NCBI GenBank assembly: GCA_045106675.1
Contig: JBGCFA010000011.1
Coordinates: 18,117-82,116 of the forward strand
DNA from: JBCAWW01 sp045106675
Lineage (GTDB): Bacteria > Bacteroidota > Bacteroidia > J057
DNA length: 64,000 bases
Reading direction: 5' to 3'
The position numbers and the translations under genes were made by a program. Position 1 is the first letter of the stretch; each line of letters starts with the position of its first letter. A model generated the notes under the pieces. The model was given only the letters and a program-made list of their open reading frames with translations, searched no databases and was not told where the DNA came from. Below, in pieces: positions 45,351 through 53,434 of the stretch.

Positions 45351-45928
45351 AGAGTAGGAGGGAATAAGGTTTTTTCGATGCGTTCGCAGAAGATATGGCC
45401 CAAAAGTAGGTGGCACTCTTGCACACGAGGCGTATCCTCAGTCGGCACAGCGATCAGATAATCACAATATGCTTTCATCTTGCCACCTCCTTGCCCGGTG
45501 AAGCCGAGGGTCATGATGTTTTGTTGCTGGGCAGTTTGCATGGCCTTGACGACATTGGGCGAGTTGCCAGAACTAGAAAGTCCCACTAAGACATCACCTG
45601 CACGTCCTTTGGCGAGCATCAGGCGACTAAAGGTCTCTTCATAGCCATAATCATTGGCTACGGCTGTGAGATAAGAAGAATTGACGTGGAGGGCTTCAGC
45701 ATTGAGGGGCGGACGATCATAATAAAATCGTCCAGAAAGCTCTGCCGCTAGGTGTTGGGCATCAGCCGCACTGCCTCCATTACCGCAAAAGAGGATTTTA
45801 TGCCCTAATTGGAGTGCTTGACACATCTTTTCGGTGGCCTCCTGCAGAGAACGAAGTAGCCCCTCATCTTCTAGAAGCTGAGATTTGATGGCCACTGATT
45901 GGGCGATGGTATCTTTGATGTGCTGCAT
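45347..45928 (-). CDS. gmhA: Sedoheptulose 7-phosphate isomerase (SIS domain)
   Basis: The 193-residue SIS protein has ILFCGNGGSAADAQHLAAEL, FYYDRPPLNAEALHVNSS and GLSSSGNSPNVVKAMQTA, all typical of GmhA. It converts sedoheptulose 7-phosphate to D-glycero-D-manno-heptose 7-phosphate. Its pairing with gmhB inside a polysaccharide operon suggests that an activated heptose is a building block, or is shared with the lipopolysaccharide core. Confidence 0.92.
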   Translation of the reverse strand: MQHIKDTIAQSVAIKSQLLEDEGLLRSLQEATEKMCQALQLGHKILFCGNGGSAADAQHLAAELSGRFYYDRPPLNAEALHVNSSYLTAVANDYGYEETFSRLMLAKGRAGDVLVGLSSSGNSPNVVKAMQTAQQQNIMTLGFTGQGGGKMKAYCDYLIAVPTEDTPRVQECHLLLGHIFCERIEKTLFPPTL

Positions 45929-45991
45929 ATATAAGCGAGGAAAACAATGATCTAAAACTACGATTCAAAGCTAGCAGTTCCCAAAATCCTT

Positions 45992-46756
45992 TTATCGATC
46001 ATCAGACCAAGGATTGCGGTATTTGCCACGTTTTTGTTGCCAAATGAGATAGAAATACGGGAGGTCGTCAACTAAATAACGTTTGAGCATACGTCCAGGT
46101 TCTTGAAAGATGCGGTGTAGCCACTCCAAACCTATTTTGCTGATCCACTTCGGGGAACGCTGCACTAAACCGGCTTGGAAATCAATCGTGGCTCCGATAG
46201 CAAATATCAAACGGATGTTGGGCAAAAGATGGCGATGAGCCATGATCCACTTTTCTTGCTTGGGCGCTCCTAAACCGACCGCGAGTACAGTCGCAGCTGA
46301 GTCATTGATTTGTTGGAGGATGCGCTGATTCTCAACTGGATCGTTTTCAAAGCCAAAAGGAGGGCTATAACCATCATGGATGATGGGAGCCTTGGCTTTG
46401 GTATTTATGTTTTTTGCGGCTTGCCGAACGGATTCTTGCGTTCCTCCGAGGAGGTAAACCCGCATCTGATCCGTATTCGCAGCATGATATTGGCAAAAGG
46501 CCGGGAAAAAGTCTGAGCCTGCAATCTGTTCTTTGATAGCGCTACCCGTAGCCCAAGTCGAAGACAGTTGAACAATCCGACTATCACAGACCACATAATC
46601 TGCTTGAGCGTAGGCTTCATAAAAGCTGCGGTCCTTTTGCAGTTTCATCAAGTGATCCACATTGGGCGTAAATACGACCCCTTTTTCGAGCGTTTGCAAA
46701 AACTCGTCAAAGTGAAGATTATGGATGTCGAGATTGAGGATACGGACCGTTTCCAT
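45992..46756 (-). CDS. WecG/TagA/CpsF family glycosyltransferase
   Basis: The ATG at 46756 gives 254 residues beginning METVRILNLDIHNLHFDEF, the normal family start; the longer frame to 46867 overlaps the upstream gene. Family motifs are FTPNVDHLMKLQKDRSFYEA, VYLLGGTQESVRQAA and VGLGAPKQEKWI. Members (GT26) add the second sugar, such as ManNAc or ManNAcA, to a lipid-linked primer. It follows the initiating transferase gene by 17 bases, which fits that order of action. Confidence 0.93.
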   Translation of the reverse strand: METVRILNLDIHNLHFDEFLQTLEKGVVFTPNVDHLMKLQKDRSFYEAYAQADYVVCDSRIVQLSSTWATGSAIKEQIAGSDFFPAFCQYHAANTDQMRVYLLGGTQESVRQAAKNINTKAKAPIIHDGYSPPFGFENDPVENQRILQQINDSAATVLAVGLGAPKQEKWIMAHRHLLPNIRLIFAIGATIDFQAGLVQRSPKWISKIGLEWLHRIFQEPGRMLKRYLVDDLPYFYLIWQQKRGKYRNPWSDDR

Positions 46757-46773
46757 GAGAGATGGGGCCAGTG

Positions 46774-48159
46774 TTAGTAAGCTTTGTCTTCGGTGTGAGT
46801 GACCTTCCAGAGAGTAATCAAGATGATCTTGATGTCTAAGATAAGGCTCCAGTTCTCGATATACCAAGAATCGTATTCAACTCTTTTTTTCATCAAATCT
46901 GGGTCCATTGTGCCACCACGTAAACCGTGTACTTGGGCGTGTCCGGTGATACCGGGAGTGATAAAGTGTCGGAAAAGATATTTATCGATGATTTGAGAGT
47001 ATTCTTCGGTATGCACGAGCATATGAGGTCGTGGTCCTACTACAGACATATGACCCAATAAAACGTTGAAGAACTGTGGCATTTCGTCTATGCTCATCTT
47101 ACGCATCAAAGCACCAATACGGGTAATGCGTTGGTCTCCTTTGACAGCCTGTAGGCGGTCTGAGTCCTGATTGATGGTCATCGTGCGAAACTTATAGACC
47201 CAAAACTCTTTGCGACTTTTGCCTGTACGCAATTGTTTGAAAATGACTGGGCCTTTAGATTCTAGTTTGATCAAGATCGCGATGATCGGAAAGAGAATCG
47301 GGAAAATCAATATGATGACCAGGCTGGAAAAGACGATATCAAAAGCCCGCTTTATCATGCGATTGATCAGGATCTTGAGAGGCTCCTTACGTAGGCCAAG
47401 GATCGGAATATGTCCGAGATACTCAACGTTAACGGAACGTTTGCCGAAGACATCAAAGCTCGTAACTAAACGAAAGTAAATGAAGTTGGTATCGGCAAAA
47501 TGAGCCATCTCTTCAATTAGTTCTTCGCTAGCTAAGGAGATGGAAAGGTAGATTTCATTGACCTGTTCGCGCAAGCAAAAAGCTTTCAACTCTTCGACGG
47601 TTTCGCGTACCAGTTTATCCTTTTCAATCTGATTGATTTTGGGATCGATATGCTCCAAAAAGCGATATACGGTGGTGTTTTTGGAGTCAAAATGATGAAA
47701 TACATCAGAGATTGAGCTATCAGAACCTACGACTGCGATCTTACGGATGTTGTAGGTAACATTGTTATAATAGTTGTACCCAATAATCAGAATGCCCCTA
47801 AATCCTATCAGCGTCAAGATGCCCAAGATATAGGAATAGAAGAGGAAATTACGGGAGATAATCGCTTCCTTAAAGGAAACTATATAGAAGGTAATTATAA
47901 ACAAATGGATGAACAGCGTCGAGACTAAACCTTTTAAAAAAGGCATGAAACGCTGTAATCGACGAGAATCGTAACTATTGTTGAAGAGGGAGGCTAATAT
48001 CCAGGCTAGAACGAAAATGAGGGATAAAGCCGAGTAGGCAATGTCTTGGTTTTCAAAACGATCGAAACGAAGATAAAAAGCATACTTGACACAGAGGTTG
48101 AGTAATATCGCCTCGGTGATAATTACAAAAGTCTTAAATAAAAACTTACTGCTTTTCAT
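46774..48159 (-). CDS. Polyprenyl-phosphate sugar-1-phosphate transferase (WcaJ/WbaP type)
   Basis: The 461-residue protein has four N-terminal membrane segments (within residues 8-135) and a CoA-binding-like domain (IRKIAVVGSDSSISDVFHHF). Another membrane segment lies near 285-305, followed by the C-terminal sugar transferase domain (VIFKQLRTGKSRKEFWVYKF, MSIDEMPQFFNVL, VVGPRPH). It loads the first sugar phosphate onto undecaprenyl phosphate, starting repeat-unit synthesis. It is the first gene of the minus-strand operon. Confidence 0.95.
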   Translation of the reverse strand: MKSSKFLFKTFVIITEAILLNLCVKYAFYLRFDRFENQDIAYSALSLIFVLAWILASLFNNSYDSRRLQRFMPFLKGLVSTLFIHLFIITFYIVSFKEAIISRNFLFYSYILGILTLIGFRGILIIGYNYYNNVTYNIRKIAVVGSDSSISDVFHHFDSKNTTVYRFLEHIDPKINQIEKDKLVRETVEELKAFCLREQVNEIYLSISLASEELIEEMAHFADTNFIYFRLVTSFDVFGKRSVNVEYLGHIPILGLRKEPLKILINRMIKRAFDIVFSSLVIILIFPILFPIIAILIKLESKGPVIFKQLRTGKSRKEFWVYKFRTMTINQDSDRLQAVKGDQRITRIGALMRKMSIDEMPQFFNVLLGHMSVVGPRPHMLVHTEEYSQIIDKYLFRHFITPGITGHAQVHGLRGGTMDPDLMKKRVEYDSWYIENWSLILDIKIILITLWKVTHTEDKAY

Positions 48160-48468
48160 ATTGCTTTGCTGTCATCCTAAGATGGACAGGATTGGGTTTG
48201 TAAAGTGAGCTATTACTTATTGCTTGATGCAGTGTTGGGAAAAGAAGCAATTAAAAACTAGGCGAATTTGATTGATGCTTTTTGTTTTGTTTTTCGAACT
48301 ATTGTTTGATTGTAATGTATAGTAGTCTATTTATCCTCAATAATAACAATATAAATATACGCATCAAGAAGGTAGATATTTTCTCTTCCACCTTCATCTG
48401 ATGAAGCAGAACCTTAAAGGGTTTAATTTTGTGCGCCAATGGGGAATCAATAATGAACTCGCTGAGCT
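48160..48468. other. Intergenic region upstream of the polysaccharide assembly operon
   Basis: These 309 bases hold no gene. The stretch is A/T-rich and must contain the promoter of the 14-kb minus-strand operon, but no match to TAnnTTTG with a -33 element was found. Confidence 0.5.
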
Positions 48469-48885
48469 CTATGGATGTGCTGCAACCCATACCTCACCAT
48501 CCTCAAATACCTCTTTTTTCCATATTGGGACACTTTCTTTCAAGCTGTCGATAGCAAATTGGCAGGCTTCAAATGAGGCTTTTCGATGTGGAGTAGATAC
48601 AGCGATAACAACTGCAATTTCACCAATGGCTAGGATGCCATGTCGGTGGTGCATGGCGATGTTTTTGACGGGCCATTTTTCCTTAGCGAGCAAGGCAATT
48701 TTGCGCATTTCTTTTTTAGCCATGCTTGCATAAGCTTCAAACTCTAGGCGTTCTACACTCTTGTGTTGGGTACTATTGCGTACTGTCCCGATAAAAACAT
48801 CGATCGCTCCGCAAGCATCATCTGCGACTTGATCGATCGCTTTTTGCGGTACGAGAGGAGCCTCACTCAATTCTATATATTCCAT
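48469..48885 (-). CDS. moaE: Molybdopterin synthase catalytic subunit
   Basis: The 138-residue MoaE shows the family blocks GAIDVFIGTVRNSTQHKSV, LEFEAYASMAKKEMRKIA, HRHGILAIGEIAVVIAVST and a C-terminal WKKEVFEDGEVWVA. MoaE binds precursor Z (cPMP) and adds the dithiolene sulfurs supplied by MoaD. It lies 12 bases downstream of moaD. Other moa genes are not in the window. Confidence 0.94.
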   Translation of the reverse strand: MEYIELSEAPLVPQKAIDQVADDACGAIDVFIGTVRNSTQHKSVERLEFEAYASMAKKEMRKIALLAKEKWPVKNIAMHHRHGILAIGEIAVVIAVSTPHRKASFEACQFAIDSLKESVPIWKKEVFEDGEVWVAAHP

Positions 48886-48897
48886 ATTATTCGTTTC

Positions 48898-49140
48898 TCA
48901 TCCTCCACTTACTGGGGGGATCAATACGATTTCGTCATTGGGACTGATCTTATGATCGGACTTTGCGTACTCCTCATTGACCGCTACTCTGAGACTCACA
49001 AGCTGCTTCAATGCTGGATATGTTTGGCCCAAGTGAGTCAATAGACTATCTACTTGCAATGAGTCTGGTACTTCCAGTTCGATTTGCCTCTGGCCAAAAA
49101 TATCTTTTGTGATCCCAAATGCTAGTAGCGTAATTTTCAT
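48898..49140 (-). CDS. moaD: Molybdopterin synthase sulfur carrier subunit
   Basis: The ATG at 49140 gives 80 residues; a TTG two codons earlier is less likely. The protein has the ubiquitin-like fold of the family (MKITLLAFGITKDIFG, VSLRVAVNEEYAKSD, DEIVLIPPVSGG) and ends in Gly-Gly, the residue pair that is thiocarboxylated. It hands sulfur to MoaE, encoded next. Confidence 0.93.
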   Translation of the reverse strand: MKITLLAFGITKDIFGQRQIELEVPDSLQVDSLLTHLGQTYPALKQLVSLRVAVNEEYAKSDHKISPNDEIVLIPPVSGG

Positions 49141-49143
49141 AAT

Positions 49144-49151
49144 CAAAGATA
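49144..49151 (-). promoter_or_regulatory. Promoter element TATCTTTG for moaD-moaE
   Basis: An exact TAnnTTTG match on the minus strand ends four bases before the moaD ATG. Transcripts would be nearly leaderless. No -33 TTG was found. Confidence 0.5.
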
Positions 49152-49179
49152 AGGATTTAAGGAACTCTTATATCGTTTT

Positions 49180-50037
49180 ATGCATACTTCCGTCCAAGAA
49201 CTCAATATTCAGCGCTATACGCAAGGCCAATTAACTCCGGTCTCAGACCTCATTGCGGTAGAAGAACCCTTGCAGATCCTTTTGCAATATGGTTCGAAGT
49301 CGGCCCGCAAGGAACGTCCGCTGACGATTACGATGCGGACACCGGGACAGGATTTCGAGTTGGCAATGGGCCTGCTACTGAGTGAAGGGCTGATAGAGTC
49401 TCCTGATGAGGTGATGAGCATGCGCTATTGTGAGCAAGTCAAAGACCCGGCGGAGCAAGACAATGTGCTGCGCGTCTCTATGCAGCCTGATTGGGAGGGA
49501 GAGATCGAACGGATGGAACGCAATTTTTATAGTAGTGGCAGTTGTGGTGTGTGTGGCAAGACGGCGATAGAGACGGTTTTTCAAAGCTGCGAGAGGCTAG
49601 CGTTCGGCAAGGCCGCTATCGATCCAACTATCTTGGCAAAGCTCGCAGACGCCCTTGGCGAACGCCAGAGCCTTTTTCGACATACGGGAGGTATCCATGC
49701 TGCTGCGCTGTTTTCTATGGCTGGAGACCTAATGTTAGTGCGTGAGGATATCGGTCGCCACAATGCGCTTGATAAGCTGATCGGTGCGCTCTCTCAGGCA
49801 AAGGAGATCAATAAAAAGGATACGATACTGTTTTTGAGCGGTAGAGTGGGTTTTGAATTGGTGCAGAAAGCCATCCAAGCCAGTTTACCCGTGATTGTGG
49901 CTTTGGGAGCGCCTACTTCTTTGGCCGTTCAGCTAGCTGAACGCCACCAGCAGACTTTGATTGGATTTTTGAAACCAGAGCGATTCAATGTTTATAGCGG
50001 GGCAGAACGCTTAATTGAAAATGATGTTAGAGTCTAA
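49180..50037 (+). CDS. fdhD: Formate dehydrogenase accessory sulfurtransferase FdhD
   Basis: The 285-residue protein has the family blocks EEPLQILLQYGSKSARKERP, MRTPGQDFELAMGLLLSEGL and the CxxC motif SSGSCGVCGKTAIE. RHTGGIHAAALFS, VREDIGRHNALDKLIGA and LSGRVGFELVQKA follow. FdhD moves sulfur from a cysteine desulfurase to the molybdenum cofactor of formate dehydrogenase. Its divergent position beside moaD-moaE, 39 bases apart, fits a shared role in making active molybdoenzymes. No formate dehydrogenase gene is in the window. Confidence 0.95.
   Translation: MHTSVQELNIQRYTQGQLTPVSDLIAVEEPLQILLQYGSKSARKERPLTITMRTPGQDFELAMGLLLSEGLIESPDEVMSMRYCEQVKDPAEQDNVLRVSMQPDWEGEIERMERNFYSSGSCGVCGKTAIETVFQSCERLAFGKAAIDPTILAKLADALGERQSLFRHTGGIHAAALFSMAGDLMLVREDIGRHNALDKLIGALSQAKEINKKDTILFLSGRVGFELVQKAIQASLPVIVALGAPTSLAVQLAERHQQTLIGFLKPERFNVYSGAERLIENDVRV
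49599..49616 (+). repeat. 18-base dispersed repeat, copy C
   Basis: AGCGTTCGGCAAGGCCGC, identical to copies A and B. Here the gene runs on the plus strand and reads it as A-F-G-K-A-A. Confidence 0.75.
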
Positions 50038-50137
50038 GCAGTATGTCCTGTATAAGTAATCCAATTGATACTATTATTGTGGGGTAATATCCATTATCTG
50101 TAACAGGTGTTTTTTCAACTTCAGTCCCCACTTTCAC

Positions 50138-51022
50138 ATGTCCCAAAATGTAGATTTAGTAATCGACAAGATTGCTGCAAAAAATCCCCGCCACGCTCAA
50201 AAATTACGATTAGACTTACAAGATTGGGATCAAAATGCGCTCGATCGCTTTGATCGCTTTTACGATCGCTATGAAAACTATCTCGACAAAGAAGGCCATG
50301 AATTGGATTATGGCGTAGATGCTTATCTCCAAATCATCGAAAAGACTTTGCAAGAAAGAATGAGACTTTCCTTGGGAAATCGCTTGTTTTCAGAACCGCA
50401 ACTTACTCCTGAAGCGGCCACAGATAGTGAAATACACTTGAATGGAATGATGCTAGCGCGTTTTTTGTGGCGTCAACAATTTAGTTTGAGTCGTTTTTAT
50501 CAGGAGACTTTAGGAGATTATGTCGAAGGGCCTTTGCGCTATCTAGAGCTTTGCGGCGATCAATGGGTTTGGGTAGAGGATACGATGGATCTGATTAGTT
50601 GGACGGGTTCTTATGAGGTGATGGAATTTAATGAAGGCACCTCTGATCTTGCTCATGATTATATGTCTGGGCGACCAATCTCCTTTCTCAAAGCTGATCT
50701 CGATAGCTTTGAACCCAAGGATAAGTACGATCTTATCGTTCTGGGACAGATCCTAGGTCGTATGGAAGATCCGCTACGTACGCTCCTTCAGATCAAAGAC
50801 TTACTTAATCAGAACGGGACCGTGTTTTTTAGTGCTACTGTCAATGCACCGGTGCGTTCTCGCAGAGGCTTTTCTAGCCTACATATCCTCAAAGAATTGA
50901 TCAGTGAGGCAGGCTTTGCAGTAGAAAAAGATATTACCATTATCTCTAACGATCTACCGATGGATAGGGTAGAGCCTCTCAAGGCAGCGATTAGTTATGG
51001 GGCGTTTTTGAAAAAGAAATGA
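50138..51022 (+). CDS. Class I methyltransferase-like protein, specificity unknown
   Basis: The 294-residue protein has an N-terminal helical region with LDRFDRFYDRYENYLDKEGH. A Rossmann-like half starts near residue 145: RYLELCGDQWVWVED in place of the usual glycine-rich SAM motif, then KYDLIVLGQILGRMEDPLRT, LLNQNGTVFFSATVN and HILKELISEAGFAV. This order of strands and helices is that of SAM-dependent methyltransferases, but motif I is poor, so SAM binding is uncertain. It has its own terminator and no obvious partner. Confidence 0.62.
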   Translation: MSQNVDLVIDKIAAKNPRHAQKLRLDLQDWDQNALDRFDRFYDRYENYLDKEGHELDYGVDAYLQIIEKTLQERMRLSLGNRLFSEPQLTPEAATDSEIHLNGMMLARFLWRQQFSLSRFYQETLGDYVEGPLRYLELCGDQWVWVEDTMDLISWTGSYEVMEFNEGTSDLAHDYMSGRPISFLKADLDSFEPKDKYDLIVLGQILGRMEDPLRTLLQIKDLLNQNGTVFFSATVNAPVRSRRGFSSLHILKELISEAGFAVEKDITIISNDLPMDRVEPLKAAISYGAFLKKK

Positions 51023-51036
51023 TTCTCATTAAATAG

Positions 51037-51073
51037 AAAAAACGGGCTGGAAATGAATCCAGCCCGTTTTTTT
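51037..51073. terminator. Bidirectional terminator after the methyltransferase-like gene
   Basis: A 13-base-pair stem (AAACGGGCTGGA core with TCCAGCCCGTTT) has a 6-base loop, with T runs in both directions. It serves the convergent M56 gene too. Confidence 0.88.
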
Positions 51074-51085
51074 ATCTTAAAGCAT

Positions 51086-53434
51086 TTACTTAATGATGAG
51101 CTTACGTTGCATTAAGTGGTTATCATACTGCAGATTGACGATATAAGTACCGCTTGAGAGTTGCTTCGTATCAAACTCTATTTCGTGAGGGCCTTGCGCC
51201 AAAGGGAGATTGAATACGCCGAGCACTTCGCGTCCACTCATATCAGTTACCCAAACTTTTGTTTCAGTTGCTCGCGGCAATTCAAAGCTTAGGGATAATT
51301 GATCATTTGCTGGATTAGGGAAAATCTGGAGGTCTACACTCTGTTGTAAAGGCTGTTGTCTCGCCAAAAGGTCATTGACGGCCCTATCTTTCATGGTAAT
51401 CTCGATTACTCCACCACGAGCATCTTCGCCAAAGAGATGAGTTGCTTTTTCTGATTTATACACATTGATCGTCTGCACATCATCGGCGATAGCGGGTAAT
51501 AAACTCGGAACCTGATCATCCATTTCGACGAATAATGTGTTTTTAGAGATTGGATATGCAGATAAAGGCTTGCCATTAAGGATGATGAGCGGACTTAGCT
51601 GGGACTCGCCCTCAAATAAGGAGGCTGCTTGTTGGCCCATCACTAGCTCGACCTCTTGGAGTGGGTCAGCTTGATACAATTTCCCTTTTAATACAAGTGG
51701 GGATTCTTGATCAGAATTTTTTAATTCAATTTCGACCACGCCTACAATTGCAGCGGGGCCATATGTTTCAACTGCTGCTTCACCTTTGAGGATGTTGATT
51801 CGCTCGACTTCATTCGTTTGGATAATTTCATCTATCAATTCCTGTACTTCGCTTTGAGATCCTGTGTCAAATAGCTCACCATTGATCACATATAAGGGTT
51901 CAGACTCCTTTCTTAATGATCCTCTAACAGTAACTGTTGCAGGCTCATTCGTGTTTTCCTCCACGATTTTGAAAGAATCAATTTTGATATTTTGAGCTTC
52001 AATGACATTTCTGCCCTCTACGATGATGGGTTCTACTGGAGTGGGCTCCGCGATTGTACTACCTGTAACCACTTCATCCTCATCCCAAGCAACAGAAATT
52101 ACCCCATCTGCATGAAAATTAAGAGGATCACTGGTACCTCCTGTAGCATAAGTAGAGACACTTTTGAATTCACTGATAGTGATAGGATATCCATCAGGAG
52201 TGGTTTTTGCGATGATGACTGTTTGGATTTTTAGCGCTTCATCGCGAACGACCGTTTCTAGCTCATAGCCATACTTACGCATGATTACATTGAATTTGTC
52301 GATCTCTTGGATGCTGCTGTTCTGAGTAATCTTAAATAAGAACTTCTCGCCGAGAGTTTGATCTACGGTTTCGTTGGTATCAGCATTTGTAGGGACTGGC
52401 GCTGAGTGAAAGGCCCATGTCATGAGGCTACCACTGAGGAGAATCGCCATCAGTAGGCCTCTGGACATGAAGCGTTCAGGAGTATAACGCCCAAATAAGC
52501 GTTGAATCCGACGACTAAGTTGACTGTGTTTGTTTCCTGTAAGGGACATAGCAAAAATGGTTTTAGATGAAATGTTTGTTTTTGTGAGTTGTAAAAGTGC
52601 CTGTGCATACTGCCAGCGATCATAGCCTTGACGGAGGGCGAGATCATCGCAACAATGTTCTCGACTTTCTCGCAAATCTTGACTGATCCACCACACAGCA
52701 GGATGATAAAAAAGAACGATCTCGACGATACTCTGAAAATAGTTGACGAGGTAATCTGCGCGTTTGATATGAGCTAGTTCGTGTAATAAAATGGCTTCAA
52801 TTTGCTCTGGGGACATTTGACTGATCATTCCGATGGGAAATAGTATGATCGGTTTGAGAAAACCCATGGTGATTGGATGATCCAATAAATTGGACTCTAG
52901 CAAACGTACATGACGCTTGATATTCAATTTGAGACTGAGTTGTTCGACTTGTTCTTGCCACTGCAGTGGAACGATATGCTGTCCGCTACGCCTGAGGTAT
53001 TCTAGATAGAGCCAACCGCCGATCAGTCGTAAACTGAGAATGAAAATTCCCCCTAACCAGGCAAGGCTTAGCCAAGGGAAATAAGGCTTTATCCATGCTG
53101 ATAGATTGGTCAGTAAATTGTTTTGCTCTGTGAGCTCTAGATTTGTGTTGACTGGATTGGGGCTAGTCGAAAGCTGCGTTGCATCAAGTTCGATTTCAAT
53201 ATTTTGGAGCGCATTCAATTGGCTCAATTCCCAACCGAAGGTGATGATGATGAGGACAAATAGGCTACCCAATGTAACCAGAGAGCTAAGGTAACGCCAT
53301 TCGGGGCTGCGTTTGCCTAGTAGGCTAATGCGCCAAAGGAGACAAAGCAAAGCACCAAGCCAGAGTGAGTGCAATAGTGTCCAACCTAGGGCTTCTGTCC
53401 ATGTGTTTTCGAAGATCAATGCAAGTTTATTCAT
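51086..53434 (-). CDS. M56 (BlaR1-like) membrane metallopeptidase with TonB-plug-like repeats and T9SS sorting domain
   Basis: The 782-residue protein has membrane segments near residues 12-34, 40-64, 100-120 and 308-328. The zinc motif is HELAH at residues 218-222. Beyond the last membrane segment are repeats resembling TonB-receptor plug domains (YVINGELFD, INILKGEAAVETYGPAAIVG; IILNGKPLSAYP, INVYKSEKATHLFGEDARGG). The C-terminus (about residue 705 on) is a type A T9SS sorting domain: DLQIFPNPANDQLSLSF, MSGREV and SSGTYIVNL. Family members sense a signal and cleave the paired BlaI repressor, here the overlapping upstream gene. A sorting domain on a polytopic inner-membrane protease is odd. 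Confidence 0.9.
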   Translation of the reverse strand: MNKLALIFENTWTEALGWTLLHSLWLGALLCLLWRISLLGKRSPEWRYLSSLVTLGSLFVLIIITFGWELSQLNALQNIEIELDATQLSTSPNPVNTNLELTEQNNLLTNLSAWIKPYFPWLSLAWLGGIFILSLRLIGGWLYLEYLRRSGQHIVPLQWQEQVEQLSLKLNIKRHVRLLESNLLDHPITMGFLKPIILFPIGMISQMSPEQIEAILLHELAHIKRADYLVNYFQSIVEIVLFYHPAVWWISQDLRESREHCCDDLALRQGYDRWQYAQALLQLTKTNISSKTIFAMSLTGNKHSQLSRRIQRLFGRYTPERFMSRGLLMAILLSGSLMTWAFHSAPVPTNADTNETVDQTLGEKFLFKITQNSSIQEIDKFNVIMRKYGYELETVVRDEALKIQTVIIAKTTPDGYPITISEFKSVSTYATGGTSDPLNFHADGVISVAWDEDEVVTGSTIAEPTPVEPIIVEGRNVIEAQNIKIDSFKIVEENTNEPATVTVRGSLRKESEPLYVINGELFDTGSQSEVQELIDEIIQTNEVERINILKGEAAVETYGPAAIVGVVEIELKNSDQESPLVLKGKLYQADPLQEVELVMGQQAASLFEGESQLSPLIILNGKPLSAYPISKNTLFVEMDDQVPSLLPAIADDVQTINVYKSEKATHLFGEDARGGVIEITMKDRAVNDLLARQQPLQQSVDLQIFPNPANDQLSLSFELPRATETKVWVTDMSGREVLGVFNLPLAQGPHEIEFDTKQLSSGTYIVNLQYDNHLMQRKLIIK

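Noticed and set aside
45351..45416. Longer N-terminus of GmhB starting at 45416
   Set aside because: It would overlap gmhA by 70 bases and add residues the family does not have. The ATGA junction at 45347-45350 is typical of coupled genes.
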